64,000 nt of DNA from Mesorhizobium sp. (GTDB lineage Bacteria; Pseudomonadota; Alphaproteobacteria; Rhizobiales; Rhizobiaceae). The notes beneath the pieces are model-generated. The model saw only the letters and a program-made list of their open reading frames with translations, did not search any database and had not been told where the DNA came from. Shown piece by piece: positions 33,012 through 42,210 of this stretch (its first letter is position 1; each line of letters opens with the position of its first letter). Location: contig JAHBYX010000001.1 of NCBI GenBank assembly GCA_019635735.1, positions 620,001 to 684,000 of the forward strand, read 5' to 3'. A program made the translations under genes and the position numbers.

Positions 33012-34013
33012 TCAGCTGAGCGGCAGGCCCCTCACCTGCCCGACCTCGATGCCGTTCCAGTTCTTCATCGTGACCGCCGCCATCCCGGCATAGCGCGCCG
33101 CGAGCGCTTCGTCCGCCCTGAGCAGCCAGGCGAGCAGCGACGCCACCGCGGCCTCCGCCCCGCGTCCCGCGCCGTCGTCGATCTTCAGGGCAAAGCCGAG
33201 GCCAAGCTCCGGCACCGCGCCGCAATAGACCCCCTCCGCGCCGACCTTGACGAAGACGCGCCCCTGGCCGGCTTCCATCATCGCGGTATCCGCCCGGCCG
33301 GTGCCGGCGACATAGAAGGGCTCGGCCATGCAGGCGGCAAACAGTCTCCGCGCGGCGCCGGCGCGTTCCGCCGCCAACCCCTCGCCCGTCGCCAGCTTCG
33401 CAAAGCCGGTCGCGAGGTTGGTCAGCGGCACCGCATAGGTCGGGATCGAGCAGCCGTCGGTGCCGGAATTCTCCTCGCGGTGCGGCGCCCCCGTCACCTC
33501 CTCCATCGTCGCCGCGATCAGGCGCTGGTAGTCGTGGCCGATCTTCACATAGCCCCTGTGGTTCAGGCCGAGATGGCGGCAGGCGCAGAGGAAGCCTGAA
33601 TGCTTGCCCGAGCAGTTGTTGTGCAGCGCGCTCGCCGTCCCGCCCGAGCGCGCCAGCCCGATTGTCGCCTCCTGGCTCGACGGCCAGTGCGCGCCGCACT
33701 CGAGCGCGTCCGGCCCGAAGTCGGCCTTCGCCAGGATCTTGCGCGCCAGCTCCGCGTGCTCGACCTCGCCGCTGTGCGAGGCGCAGGCGAGCGCCAGTTC
33801 CTTTTCGTCGAAGCCGAACGCGTCTGCCGCGCCGCTCTCCACCAGCGGCAGCGCCTGGATTACCTTCACCGCCGAGCGCGGGAAAACCGGACGCGCCACG
33901 TCGCCGCGGGCGAGGAAGATCCCGCCATGCGCGTCGCACACCGCGATCGATCCGCCGTGGCGGCTCTCCACCCTGCCGCCGCGCAGCACCTCGACCAGAA
34001 CCGGGTTCGTCAT
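33012..34013 (-). CDS. ansA: L-asparaginase of the Rhizobium etli thermolabile type
   Basis: A 333-residue asparaginase of the R. etli ReAV class, unrelated to E. coli-type enzymes and resembling serine beta-lactamase folds. The key residues fall one position from the R. etli numbering: Ser47-x-x-Lys50 (PRSAVKVIQ), and the metal/substrate residues Cys134 and Lys137 (NNCSGKHSG) and Cys188 (GTDGCSIPTY). It hydrolyses asparagine to aspartate and ammonia in the cytosol. In R. etli the gene is asparagine-inducible; no adjacent regulator is present here. It is convergent with the beta-helix gene with 11 bases between stops. Confidence 0.92.
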   Translation of the reverse strand: MTNPVLVEVLRGGRVESRHGGSIAVCDAHGGIFLARGDVARPVFPRSAVKVIQALPLVESGAADAFGFDEKELALACASHSGEVEHAELARKILAKADFGPDALECGAHWPSSQEATIGLARSGGTASALHNNCSGKHSGFLCACRHLGLNHRGYVKIGHDYQRLIAATMEEVTGAPHREENSGTDGCSIPTYAVPLTNLATGFAKLATGEGLAAERAGAARRLFAACMAEPFYVAGTGRADTAMMEAGQGRVFVKVGAEGVYCGAVPELGLGFALKIDDGAGRGAEAAVASLLAWLLRADEALAARYAGMAAVTMKNWNGIEVGQVRGLPLS

Positions 34014-34092
34014 GTTTTCACCAAACTGGCTGCCCTAACTCACCGGCTCATGCACCCGATGGCACGGGTTCGGCAAGGCTAAGGTTGTCGAA

Positions 34093-34833
34093 TTGAAGCT
34101 GCTCAAGCTGGTCCTCCTGTTCGTCCTGATCGTCTTCGTGACGCCGGCGCTTGCCACCGCGGGATGGTGGATACTTAAGGATCGGCCCAGCACCTGGAGT
34201 TCCGCCGACTGGTCGTCCTCGGGCGTGCTGCCCAGGGCCGACGCCGACAGCGATGCCGCGATCTATCTGCTCGCCGCGCGGACCGGCGGCCTCAAGGGCG
34301 CCTTCTCTCTGCACAGCTGGATCGTCACCAAGAAGGCTGGTTCAGCCTCCTACGACCGCTACGACAAGGTCGGCTGGGGCTCGCCGATCCGCAGGAACAG
34401 CCGTCCCGCCGACGGGCGCTGGTATTCGAACGAGCCGTTCATCGTCCATTCGCTGCGGGGCGAGGCCGCTGCCGACGTGATCCCCAAGGTCGAGGCCGCG
34501 ATCGCGTCCTATCCGTTCTCGAAGCCCGGCGACTATCACGTCTGGCCGGGGCCGAACTCCAACAGTTTCGTCGCCCATGTCCTGCGCGCCGTGCCCGAAC
34601 TCGGCGCGACGATGCCGCCAAATGCGACCGGCCGCGACTTTGCCGCCGGCTTCGGCGAGATTGGCTGGTCCTCCGCGACGGGCGATTTCCATGCCACGCT
34701 GCACGGTCTCGCCGGCTTGTCGGTCGGCGCGAGCAGCGGGTTTGAGCTGCATTTCTTGGGACTCGTGGCCGGGATCGACGTCGCCCGGCCCGCGCTCAAG
34801 ATCCCCGCCTACGGGCGCTGGGAGATCTTCTGA
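34093..34833 (+). CDS. DUF3750 membrane-anchored protein
   Basis: A 246-residue protein with one N-terminal transmembrane helix (about residues 5-27) and a periplasmic DUF3750 domain. The domain shows family-type segments AFSLHSWIVTKKAG, YDKVGWGSPIR, YHVWPGPNSNSFVAHVLR and GLSVGASSGFELHFLGL. The pattern of Tyr/Trp and Asn-Ser-Asn is suggestive of a cysteine-peptidase-like or NlpC-like fold, but that is not established. Translation seems to begin at TTG 34093, which has AAGGCTAAGG upstream; no in-frame ATG fits. Function unknown. Confidence 0.78.
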   Translation: MKLLKLVLLFVLIVFVTPALATAGWWILKDRPSTWSSADWSSSGVLPRADADSDAAIYLLAARTGGLKGAFSLHSWIVTKKAGSASYDRYDKVGWGSPIRRNSRPADGRWYSNEPFIVHSLRGEAAADVIPKVEAAIASYPFSKPGDYHVWPGPNSNSFVAHVLRAVPELGATMPPNATGRDFAAGFGEIGWSSATGDFHATLHGLAGLSVGASSGFELHFLGLVAGIDVARPALKIPAYGRWEIF

Positions 34834-34836
34834 TCC

Positions 34837-35346
34837 CTATTCGAAGGCTTCGGCCAGCGTCTTGCGCAGTGTGCCGCCACCGCCCTTTTCGCCATAGAGT
34901 ACGTCGTCGATCCCGAGCGTGCCCCTGGTCCAGCCTTCGCCAAGGACGATACGGTCGGAATAGTCGGCGCTCGGGGCCTCGGGAAAGCCGTGCCTGATCT
35001 CCACCACCGCGCCGGCACCCTCACCCTCGACCTTGCCCACCTCGCACTTCGGCGAAACGTCGGGATAACTCTGGAAGGGGATGCCGTCGCCAAGCGGCGG
35101 CTTCTCGTCCGGATGTGCCTTCTGAATCTCGTCGTTCTTCGCCAGCGCCTTGGTAATCTCATCGGCCAGCGACGGCGTCACCAGCACCATCAGGTCGGCC
35201 CCCGGCGGATTGTCCTTCATCAAGCAGAACGTCGCGCCGAAGGCGGCCGCAGCGGATTTGGGGCGGTCCTCGGCGGATGCGCCGGAAGCGGCCATCGAGA
35301 TCAGGACGGCGGCAAGCAGGCTGCGCTTCAAGGTCTTCCCCCTCAT
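34837..35346 (-). CDS. Secreted hypothetical protein, paralogue A
   Basis: A 169-residue exported protein. A signal peptide ([20 protein letters not shown], cleavage after SGASA) is followed by a mature domain of unknown family. Its C-terminal third (YSDRIVLGEGWTRGTLGIDD, then TLRKTLAEAFE) matches the same positions of the adjacent gene, so the two are tandem duplicates. Its ATG overlaps the upstream gene stop (ATGA), so they are translationally coupled. Paired cysteines (ATFCLMK and SPKCEVG) suggest a disulfide in the periplasm. Confidence 0.65.
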   Translation of the reverse strand: MRGKTLKRSLLAAVLISMAASGASAEDRPKSAAAAFGATFCLMKDNPPGADLMVLVTPSLADEITKALAKNDEIQKAHPDEKPPLGDGIPFQSYPDVSPKCEVGKVEGEGAGAVVEIRHGFPEAPSADYSDRIVLGEGWTRGTLGIDDVLYGEKGGGGTLRKTLAEAFE

Positions 35347-35837
35347 TGGTCAAACGTGTCGGCCAACACGCGGCGGAGGCCCGCCTGGTAGGTATCGGTC
35401 GGAAACGACGCGAACAGGATGTCGTCGATGCGCATCTCGCCCGTTTCCGGCTTCAGCACAAGCCGGTCCGTCCACCGCTCGCCGCCATCGGAGGCATAGG
35501 CGATGTCGACGATCGTCACATTGGCGGCCGTCGACACGCCGGATGCGATGCAGGAGGCCGGCTGCTCGACCATGCCGCGATAGGGGATACCCGCGGCCAG
35601 CGGCGCGCTCTCCTGTCCCGAAGTCTCGGCGATGGCCGCGTTGCGCGCCGCCGCGTCGTCGACGACGGCGCGGAGATCCTCGGTCATCAGGTCGCGCAGC
35701 GAGGAGAGATCGTCGGCCGTCTGGAGTTCGCAGAATCGGTTGGCCACGTCGCCGATTTCGGGCCCGGCCGAGACCGCCGGCCCGTTGAGCAGCAGCGCTG
35801 CGATCAGAGCGGCGGACGCCGAAGGTCTAGTCTTCAC
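35343..35837 (-). CDS. Secreted hypothetical protein, paralogue B
   Basis: A 164-residue exported protein related to paralogue A immediately downstream. Shared features are the Cys near the mature N-terminus (NRFCELQ), the second Cys (EQPASCIAS), [21 protein letters not shown] and the C-terminal [12 protein letters not shown] start at GTG 35837 because it gives a clean signal peptide ([20 protein letters not shown]) and has GGTGG upstream; an ATG at 35867 would add ten residues inside the preceding gene. It overlaps the SDR gene end. Function unknown. Confidence 0.6.
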   Translation of the reverse strand: MKTRPSASAALIAALLLNGPAVSAGPEIGDVANRFCELQTADDLSSLRDLMTEDLRAVVDDAAARNAAIAETSGQESAPLAAGIPYRGMVEQPASCIASGVSTAANVTIVDIAYASDGGERWTDRLVLKPETGEMRIDDILFASFPTDTYQAGLRRVLADTFDQ

Positions 35838-36570
35838 GAATGATGCCACCTGCCATGAACCCGCCATCGATAGCGACGGTCTGTCCGGTGATATAGCTTG
35901 CCTCGGGGGAAAGAAGAAAGGCGATGGCGCCGGCCACCTCGTCCGGCCGGCCGTAGCGGTCCTGCGGCACGCGCTCGCGCCAGAGGCCGCGCTCGCCGAC
36001 CCCGTGCAGGCGCGCCACCATCGGCGTGTCGATCGGGCCGGGAGCCACGCAGTTGACCCGCACGCCCTGGCCTGCGAGTTCCACCGCCATCACCTCCGTC
36101 ATCAGCTTCAGTGCCGCTTTGGCCGAGCCGTAGGCGAGCCTGCCGCGATTGGCGCGCAGGCCGGAGACCGAGCCGAGATTGACGATCGCAAGCGTCTCGC
36201 CCATGCGTTCAAGTGCCCCCTTGGAGGTGAGGAACGGGCCGACCAGATTGGCCTCCAGCATTTCCCGCATCATCTCCGCCGTCGTATCCTCGACGCTCGC
36301 CGCCTTCGCGACCGCCGCCGAGTTCACCAGTCCGCCGATCAGCCCCAGCCGGTCGACGATCTCGTCGAAGGCGGACGCCACCTCGTCTTCGTCGGTCACG
36401 TCAGCCTGGATGAAGATGGCGTTTTCGCCCTCCAGGTCGTTCTCGGCCTGAAGGAGCGCTTCGGCGTTGAAGTCCATCACCGCGACGGGCCAGCCGTCTT
36501 CGAGCAGCCGCGACACGACCGCCAGCCCTATTCCCGATGCGCCGCCCGTCACCACCGCCGCATGTCTCAT
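35827..36570 (-). CDS. Short-chain dehydrogenase/reductase
   Basis: A 247-residue NAD(P)-dependent SDR oxidoreductase. The cofactor motif is [11 protein letters not shown] (about residues 8-18) followed by MDFNAEAL with an acidic residue, suggesting NAD rather than NADP preference. NSAAVAKAA is the central-sheet motif. The catalytic residues are Ser in GSVSGLRA and YGSAK (Tyr-x-x-x-Lys). The end [17 protein letters not shown] is typical. The substrate is unknown. It is divergent from betI across a 117-base region with a canonical BetI operator, so choline may control it. Confidence 0.88.
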   Translation of the reverse strand: MRHAAVVTGGASGIGLAVVSRLLEDGWPVAVMDFNAEALLQAENDLEGENAIFIQADVTDEDEVASAFDEIVDRLGLIGGLVNSAAVAKAASVEDTTAEMMREMLEANLVGPFLTSKGALERMGETLAIVNLGSVSGLRANRGRLAYGSAKAALKLMTEVMAVELAGQGVRVNCVAPGPIDTPMVARLHGVGERGLWRERVPQDRYGRPDEVAGAIAFLLSPEASYITGQTVAIDGGFMAGGIIRED

Positions 36571-36652
36571 GACCGCAGAATGGACGCGACTGGGGCCGGG
36601 GTAAAGATCGTATCGCGTGGCGCAATCGAGGCATCGCGTGGCGGTATTTTTG

Positions 36653-36670
36653 TTGATTGGCGCGTCAATA
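36653..36670 (+). promoter_or_regulatory. BetI operator
   Basis: TTGATTGGCGCGTCAATA closely matches the known BetI operator (TTGATTGGACGTTCAATA type). The half-sites ATTGA and TCAAT are visible. It lies 18 bases before the betI start, between betI and the divergent SDR gene. BetI releases this site when choline binds. Confidence 0.8.
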
Positions 36671-36687
36671 AAAAATAGCCTCCGCCA

Positions 36688-37281
36688 ATGCCGAAGATCG
36701 GAATGGAACCTCTGCGCCGCCGCGCGCTGATCGACGCCACCGTGGCCGCCATCGGCGAGCACGGTTCGCTCGACGTGACCATGTCGCAGATCGCCGGGCG
36801 CGCTGGCGTCTCCTCGGCGCTCGCGCATCACTATTTCGGCGCCAAGGACGATCTGCTGCGCGCGACCATGCGCTCGTTGCTCGCCGATCTCGGCCGCGAG
36901 CTTCGCTCGGCGCTCCACCGCGCGGCCACACCGAGGGAGCGCCTTTCCGCGATTGTCGCGGTGAACTTCTCGGCGCATCAGTTCGGCGAGGAAGTCGTCG
37001 CGGCCTGGCTCGCCTTCTATGTCGAAGCGCAGCGTTCGCCGGAGATGCGCCGGCTGCTCACTGTCTATGCGCGCCGTCTTCACTCCAACCTCACGGCTGC
37101 CCTCACCGAGGTCATGCCGCGTTCGGAGGCGATCCACGCCGCCGAGGGCATCGCGGCGATGATCGACGGGCTCTACATCCGCCGCGCGCTGAAGAACGCC
37201 GCCCCCGACCCCGCTTCGGCCATCGCGCTCGTCGAGGACTACATCGCCTTGCAGATCGCCTCGAAGGGGGTGCGCCGATGA
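36688..37281 (+). CDS. betI: Choline-responsive repressor BetI
   Basis: A 197-residue TetR-family repressor that senses choline. The DNA-binding part includes [20 protein letters not shown] and [17 protein letters not shown] (about residues 10-55), the characteristic BetI recognition-helix sequence. The ligand domain contains [19 protein letters not shown]. It lies first in the bet cluster, with a BetI operator 18 bases upstream, and overlaps betC by four bases. Confidence 0.95.
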   Translation: MPKIGMEPLRRRALIDATVAAIGEHGSLDVTMSQIAGRAGVSSALAHHYFGAKDDLLRATMRSLLADLGRELRSALHRAATPRERLSAIVAVNFSAHQFGEEVVAAWLAFYVEAQRSPEMRRLLTVYARRLHSNLTAALTEVMPRSEAIHAAEGIAAMIDGLYIRRALKNAAPDPASAIALVEDYIALQIASKGVRR

Positions 37282-38801
37282 CCCGCCCCAACATCCTCAT
37301 CGTCATGGTCGACCAGCTGACGGGAACGCTGTTCTCCGACGGTCCCGCCGGCTTCCTGCATGTGCCGAACCTGCGGGCACTCGCCGCGCGCTCGGCCCGT
37401 TTCGCCAACAACTACACCGCCTCGCCGCTCTGCGCGCCCGGCCGCGCCTCGTTCATGAGCGGCCAATTGCCGTCGCGCACGCGGGTCTACGACAATGCCG
37501 CCGAATACATCTCGTCGATCCCGACATTCGCGCATCACCTGCGAGCGGCCGGCTACTACACCTGCCTGTCGGGCAAGATGCATTTCGTCGGCCCCGACCA
37601 GCTGCACGGGTTCGAGGAGCGCCTGACGACCGACATCTACCCGGCCGACTTCGGCTGGACGCCCGACTACCGGAAGCCCGGCGAGCGGATCGACTGGTGG
37701 TACCACAATCTGGGTTCCGTCACCGGCGCGGGCGTCGCCGAGACCACCAACCAGCTCGAATATGACGACGAGGTCGCCTTCCTCGCCAACCAGAAGCTCT
37801 ACCAGCTGGCGCGCGAGCGTGACGATGAGAGCCGCCGGCCCTGGATGCTGACCGTGTCCCTGTCGCATCCGCACGACCCGTTCGTGGCGCGGAAGAAATA
37901 CTGGGACTTGTACGAGAACTGCCAGGCGCTCGATCCCGAAACCCCGTTCATCCCGCACGAGCAGCAGGATCCGCACTCGCAGCGTCTCTATCTCGCCAGC
38001 GACTATGCATCCTTCGAGATCACGCCCGAACAGGTGCGCCGATCGCGGCGCGGCTACTTCGCCAACATCTCCTATGTCGACGACAAGGTCGGCGAGCTCC
38101 TCGACACGCTCGAGCGCACCCGCATGGCGAAGGACACGGTCATCCTGTTCTGCTCCGACCACGGCGAGATGCTGGGCGAGCGCGGCCTCTGGTTCAAGAT
38201 GAGCTTCTACGAGGGCTCGGCGCGCGTGCCGCTGATGATCGCCGGCGCGGGCATCCCTGCCGGCCTGATCGACACCCCGGTCTCCAACCTCGACATCTGC
38301 CCGACGCTCTGCGACCTCGCCGGCATCGACATGTCGGCGATCATGCCGTGGACCGACGGCCAGTCCCTCCTCCCGCTCATGCGCGGAGGAACCCGCATCG
38401 ACCCGGTGCGGATGGAATATGCCGCCGAAGGCTCCTACGCGCCGCTGGTGGCGATCCGCGACGGCCGCTGGAAGTTCGTCCACTGCGAGCTCGACCCGCC
38501 GCAGCTGTTCGACCTCGAGTCCGATCCGCTGGAGCGCGACAATCTCGCCGCCGAGCCGGCGCATGCCGATCTCGTCGCCTCCTTCATGGCGAAGGTCCGC
38601 GCCCGCTGGGACATGGCGCGCTTCGACGCTGAGGTGCGCGAGAGCCAGGCACGGCGCTGGGTCGTCTATCCGGCGCTGCGCAACGGCTCCTATTTTCCGT
38701 GGGACTTCCAGCCGCTGCAGAAGGCCTCCGAACGCTACATGCGCAACCACATGGACCTGAACGTGCTGGAAGAGTCCAAGCGCTACCCGAGGGGTGAATG
38801 A
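37278..38801 (+). CDS. betC: Choline sulfatase
   Basis: A 507-residue sulfatase that hydrolyses choline-O-sulfate to choline and sulfate in the cytosol. The formylglycine-forming cysteine lies in [14 protein letters not shown] (CxPxR). The metal-binding N-terminus is [14 protein letters not shown], and the conserved lower segment is [18 protein letters not shown]. The C-terminal part ([20 protein letters not shown]) is characteristic of choline sulfatases. It overlaps betI and the following dehydratase-like gene by four bases each, indicating a coupled operon as in Sinorhizobium betICBA. Confidence 0.96.
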   Translation: MTRPNILIVMVDQLTGTLFSDGPAGFLHVPNLRALAARSARFANNYTASPLCAPGRASFMSGQLPSRTRVYDNAAEYISSIPTFAHHLRAAGYYTCLSGKMHFVGPDQLHGFEERLTTDIYPADFGWTPDYRKPGERIDWWYHNLGSVTGAGVAETTNQLEYDDEVAFLANQKLYQLARERDDESRRPWMLTVSLSHPHDPFVARKKYWDLYENCQALDPETPFIPHEQQDPHSQRLYLASDYASFEITPEQVRRSRRGYFANISYVDDKVGELLDTLERTRMAKDTVILFCSDHGEMLGERGLWFKMSFYEGSARVPLMIAGAGIPAGLIDTPVSNLDICPTLCDLAGIDMSAIMPWTDGQSLLPLMRGGTRIDPVRMEYAAEGSYAPLVAIRDGRWKFVHCELDPPQLFDLESDPLERDNLAAEPAHADLVASFMAKVRARWDMARFDAEVRESQARRWVVYPALRNGSYFPWDFQPLQKASERYMRNHMDLNVLEESKRYPRGE

Positions 38802-39796
38802 TGCCGGCCGTCCCGTCCCTCGATCACCTCCGTCGCGCCTATGCGGTCACCTCGCAGGCGACGCAGGTGACGCCGCTGCTCGAATCCCGGGCGCTCGCGA
38901 AGGAGACCGGCGCCGCCCGCGTCTTCGTGAAGCCGGAATCGCTGCAATGGGCCGGTTCCTTCAAGGTGCGCGGCGCCTACTGGCGCCTCAAACAGCTTTC
39001 TCCGCAAGAGGCGGCGCGCGGCGTGGTCGCCTATTCCTCCGGCAACTTCGCGCAAGGGCTGGCCGCCGCCGGCGAGGCGCTCGGCATTCCGGTGACGATC
39101 GTCATGCCGGTCGACGCGCCGGCCGCCAAGAAGCGCGGCGCCGAGAGCTTCGGAGCCACCGTCATCTCGACCGAGCACGGGACGCGGGCCCGCGAGGAGG
39201 TCGCCGCCGAGCGCGCGCGGGCCATCTCCGCCGAGCAGGGCCTGACCTTGCTCCATCCCTTCGACGATCCCGAGATCGTCGCCGGCCAGGCCGGCGCCGG
39301 GCTGGAGGCGATCCGCCAGCTCGACGACAAGGGTGCCTCCGTCGACATGATGCTGTGCTGCGTCGGCGGCGGCGGGCTGATCGGCGGCGTGGCGCTCTCT
39401 TTTCACTATCTCTCGCCGCGCACCGAACTGATCGGGGTCGAGCCCGAGGGCTTCGACGGCATGGGATCCTCGCTCGCCCACGGCTCGATCGAGACCACGC
39501 CGATCGGGCCGTCGACGATCTGTGACGGGCTGATGGCGCGCCGGCCGGGGGACGCGCCCTTCGCCGCGGTCAGTGCCGCGGGCGTTTGCGGCGTGTCGGT
39601 CTCCGACGCGGCGGTGCGCCGAGCGATGAAGACCGCCTTCGAGCGGCTCAAGCTGGTGCTGGAGCCGTCCGGCGCGGCGGCGCTCGCCGCCCTGCTCGAC
39701 GGCGTCGTCGACGCCAGGGGCAAGTCGGTGCTGGTTATGGCCACCGGCGGCAACGTCTCGCTCGAGGATTTTGCGAGGCATGTCGGCGATGCGTGA
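38798..39796 (+). CDS. Serine/threonine dehydratase-like PLP enzyme inside the bet operon
   Basis: A 332-residue fold type II PLP enzyme of the threonine/serine dehydratase group. The PLP lysine lies in [12 protein letters not shown] (about residue 52), the cofactor phosphate loop is VGGGGLIGG (about 188-196), and [11 protein letters not shown] holds the ring-binding Asn. It lacks the C-terminal regulatory ACT domain. It would deaminate serine or threonine, or could act as a racemase or hydroxyaspartate dehydratase. The tight overlap with betC and betA, and the catabolism of betaine to glycine and serine, make serine dehydratase in choline catabolism attractive (inference). This gene is not part of the Sinorhizobium bet operon I know. 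Confidence 0.85.
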   Translation: MMPAVPSLDHLRRAYAVTSQATQVTPLLESRALAKETGAARVFVKPESLQWAGSFKVRGAYWRLKQLSPQEAARGVVAYSSGNFAQGLAAAGEALGIPVTIVMPVDAPAAKKRGAESFGATVISTEHGTRAREEVAAERARAISAEQGLTLLHPFDDPEIVAGQAGAGLEAIRQLDDKGASVDMMLCCVGGGGLIGGVALSFHYLSPRTELIGVEPEGFDGMGSSLAHGSIETTPIGPSTICDGLMARRPGDAPFAAVSAAGVCGVSVSDAAVRRAMKTAFERLKLVLEPSGAAALAALLDGVVDARGKSVLVMATGGNVSLEDFARHVGDA

Positions 39797-41441
39797 GGCG
39801 GATTTCGTCGTCGTCGGCGCCGGCTCCGCCGGCTGCGCGCTCGCCTATCGGCTGAGTGAAGACGGCAAGAACACGGTCATCGTCATCGAACATGGCGGGT
39901 CCGATTTCGGCCCGCTCATCCAGATGCCGTCGGCGCTGTCGATCCCGATGAACATGAGCCTCTACGACTGGGGCTTCCGCACCGAGCCCGAGCCGCATCT
40001 CGGCGGGCGCGTGCTGGCGACCCCGCGCGGCAAGGTCATCGGCGGCTCGTCCTCGATCAACGGCATGGTCTATGTGCGCGGCCATGCCCGCGACTTCGAC
40101 CACTGGGCCGAACAGGGCGCGGCGGGCTGGTCCTATGCCGACGTGCTGCCCTACTTCAAGCGGATGGAGAACTCGAAGGATGGCGAGGCGGGCTGGCGCG
40201 GCACCGACGGCCCGCTGCACGTCAAGCGCGGCCTGCGGCTCAACCCGCTCTACAGGGCCTTCGTCGAGGCCGGCCGCGAGGCGGGATTCGAGACCACCGA
40301 AGACTACAACGGCTCCAAGCAGGAAGGTTTCGGCTGGATGGAGCAGACCATCCATCTCGGCCGCCGCTGGTCGGCCGCCAACGCCTATCTTCGGCCTGCA
40401 CTGAGACGGCCGAATGTGAGTCTTCTCAAGGGCCTGGCGCGGCGCGTAATCATCGAGAATCAACGCGCGACCGGCGTCGAGATCCAGGTTGGCGCGGAGA
40501 TCGAAGTCGTTAAGGCGAAACGTGAAGTCGTGCTCGCCTCCTCGTCGATCAACTCGCCGAAGCTCCTGATGCTCTCCGGCATTGGCCCGGCCGTGCATCT
40601 GGCCGAGCATGGCATCGACGTGGTCGCCGACCGGCCGGGCGTCGGGCAGAACCTGCAGGACCACATGGAGCTCTACATCCAGCAGGAGGCGACGCAGCCG
40701 ATCACGCTCTATTCGGTGCTGAACCCCTTCTCCAAGGCGCTCATCGGCGCGCGCTGGCTGTTCTGGGGCGACGGGCTGGGCGCCACCAACCATTTCGAGG
40801 CGGCCGCCTTTGTGCGTTCCAGGGCCGGCGTCGACTATCCCGACATCCAGTACCACTTCCTGCCCGCGGCCATGCGCTACGACGGCCGGTCGGCGGCGAA
40901 GTCGCACGGCTTCCAGGCACATGTCGGGCCGATGCGGTCGAAGTCGCGCGGATCGGTCACGCTGCGCTCGGCCGAACCCGCAATGCCGCCGGTGATCCGG
41001 TTCAACTACATGTCGCATCCCGACGACTGGGCCGACTTCCGCCACTGCATCCGCCTCACCCGCGAGATTTTCGGCCAGAAGGCCTTCGACCCCTACCGCG
41101 GCAAGGAGATCTCGCCCGGCAGCCACGTTCAGTCCGACGACGAGCTCGACGCCTTCATCTGCGAGCATGCCGAGAGCGCCTACCATCCCTGCGGCACCTG
41201 CCGCATGGGTCGCGCCGACGACCGACATGCCGTCGTCGACCCGGAATGCCGGGTGATCGGCGTCGACGGACTGCGGGTCGCCGATTCCTCGATCTTCCCG
41301 CGCGTCACCAATGGCAATCTCAACGCGCCGTCGATCATGACCGGCGAGAAGGCCTCCGACCATATCCTCGGCAAGGCGCCGCTTGCGCCGTCCAACCAGG
41401 AGCCGTGGATCAACCCCCGCTGGCGCGAGAGCGACCGATGA
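39789..41441 (+). CDS. betA: Choline dehydrogenase
   Basis: This 550-residue FAD-dependent GMC oxidoreductase oxidises choline to betaine aldehyde at the membrane. The dinucleotide-binding motif is [19 protein letters not shown] (about residues 6-24), the GMC signature is [20 protein letters not shown], and the active-site His lies in [10 protein letters not shown] and the terminal [13 protein letters not shown] segment. Length matches S. meliloti BetA. I start at 39789; upstream in-frame ATGs at 39780 and a TTG at 39771 are less consistent with the family. It overlaps the dehydratase stop by eight bases. Confidence 0.96.
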   Translation: MREADFVVVGAGSAGCALAYRLSEDGKNTVIVIEHGGSDFGPLIQMPSALSIPMNMSLYDWGFRTEPEPHLGGRVLATPRGKVIGGSSSINGMVYVRGHARDFDHWAEQGAAGWSYADVLPYFKRMENSKDGEAGWRGTDGPLHVKRGLRLNPLYRAFVEAGREAGFETTEDYNGSKQEGFGWMEQTIHLGRRWSAANAYLRPALRRPNVSLLKGLARRVIIENQRATGVEIQVGAEIEVVKAKREVVLASSSINSPKLLMLSGIGPAVHLAEHGIDVVADRPGVGQNLQDHMELYIQQEATQPITLYSVLNPFSKALIGARWLFWGDGLGATNHFEAAAFVRSRAGVDYPDIQYHFLPAAMRYDGRSAAKSHGFQAHVGPMRSKSRGSVTLRSAEPAMPPVIRFNYMSHPDDWADFRHCIRLTREIFGQKAFDPYRGKEISPGSHVQSDDELDAFICEHAESAYHPCGTCRMGRADDRHAVVDPECRVIGVDGLRVADSSIFPRVTNGNLNAPSIMTGEKASDHILGKAPLAPSNQEPWINPRWRESDR

Positions 41442-41470
41442 GACTCGAAGGCACCGCGAGCAAGTCGACC

Positions 41471-41779
41471 CTAGGCGTCCACGATCTCGACGCTGAGACG
41501 TTTGCCCACTGCCCGCGCCGCCCTGTCGAGCGTCTCCAGCGAAACCGCGACGTTCGTCGGGTCGAGAATCCGTTCGAGCTGGGAGCGGCTCGTGCCCATG
41601 CGGGACGCCACTTCGCTCTTCGACAGGTCGTGTTGCCGGCGCGCCTCCTCGATTTGCCAGGCCAAGACGCGTTTCAGCGCCTCGCCATAGACCTCCTCGC
41701 GCTCTCCCGTCTGGTCGAGCAGATCCTCGAGGCTGCTGCCCAGCGGATCTACGTAGCCTTCGGTCGTATTCGTCGTCAT
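41471..41779 (-). CDS. HTH-domain antitoxin (HigA/XRE type)
   Basis: A 102-residue XRE-type protein. The helix-turn-helix is LSKSEVASRMGTSRSQLERI (about residues 52-71) followed by DPTNVAVSLETLDRAARAVG, typical of antitoxins of HigBA-like modules. The order is toxin first then antitoxin, as in higBA. The start is ATG 41779; a TTG six bases earlier is possible. It is 15 bases downstream of the toxin gene on the minus strand, antisense to the bet operon direction. Confidence 0.85.
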   Translation of the reverse strand: MTTNTTEGYVDPLGSSLEDLLDQTGEREEVYGEALKRVLAWQIEEARRQHDLSKSEVASRMGTSRSQLERILDPTNVAVSLETLDRAARAVGKRLSVEIVDA

Positions 41780-41794
41780 GTCCAAACACTCGTA

Positions 41795-42145
41795 TCATGG
41801 TTTCAACGTGCGGCGGCGATAGTTCCGCAATCGTTCGACCGCCAGCTCGATCGCATCGTCCTGCCGGCGCTTTCCCTCGACGCCGTGCAGGAGCAGCATC
41901 GTATCCTGTTCGATTGCGAAGTAGGTTCTCGCCTCGACCTTCCCGGATCGAATGGTCGACCGGACTTCCACAACGCCATCGCGCAGAGGTCGGCAGACGG
42001 GCATTCCGACAGGCCAGCCGAACTCTACGGTCGCAATATCCTTGCCGACGATCTTGCGGCTCTCGGCGTCGAGCGAAAGGAGCCAGTTCCTTACCGGTTC
42101 ACTTCCTGCTTCGGTCCGGTAAAATCTGGCGATAATCCGCTTCAT
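41795..42145 (-). CDS. HigB/RelE-like toxin (phage-derived Gp49-like)
   Basis: A 116-residue RelE/ParE-superfamily toxin of the Gp49/HigB-like type. Family segments are [55 protein letters not shown] and the C-terminal basic [15 protein letters not shown]. Such toxins cleave mRNA on the ribosome. Expression would be neutralised by the adjacent XRE protein. It is divergent from betB, with an operator-like inverted repeat between them. Confidence 0.87.
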   Translation of the reverse strand: MKRIIARFYRTEAGSEPVRNWLLSLDAESRKIVGKDIATVEFGWPVGMPVCRPLRDGVVEVRSTIRSGKVEARTYFAIEQDTMLLLHGVEGKRRQDDAIELAVERLRNYRRRTLKP

Positions 42146-42155
42146 CTATGTTTTT

Positions 42156-42171
42156 GTACCTTATACGGTAC
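42156..42171. promoter_or_regulatory. Operator-like repeat of the HigBA-like module, in the betB upstream region
   Basis: GTACC-TTATAC-GGTAC is a perfect inverted 5-mer around a 6-base core. On the minus strand it contains TATAAG, a good -10, 10 bases before the toxin start. The same DNA lies 40-55 bases upstream of betB, so antitoxin binding could touch betB expression. Confidence 0.5.
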
Positions 42172-42210
42172 CGAATTGCAAGATACACAAATCGACCACC
42201 GGGGAAGCCG

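Noticed and set aside
32992..33020. The near-exact direct repeat GGTCAGCTGAG at the convergent stops of the beta-helix and ansA genes
   Set aside because: It is short, contains the palindrome CAGCTG, and only marks the two stop codons; no element is visible.
30529..33939. A 1136-codon minus-strand frame across 3.4 kb
   Set aside because: It runs through ansA, the beta-helix gene and greA-like gene in shifted or opposite frames; no domain is visible.
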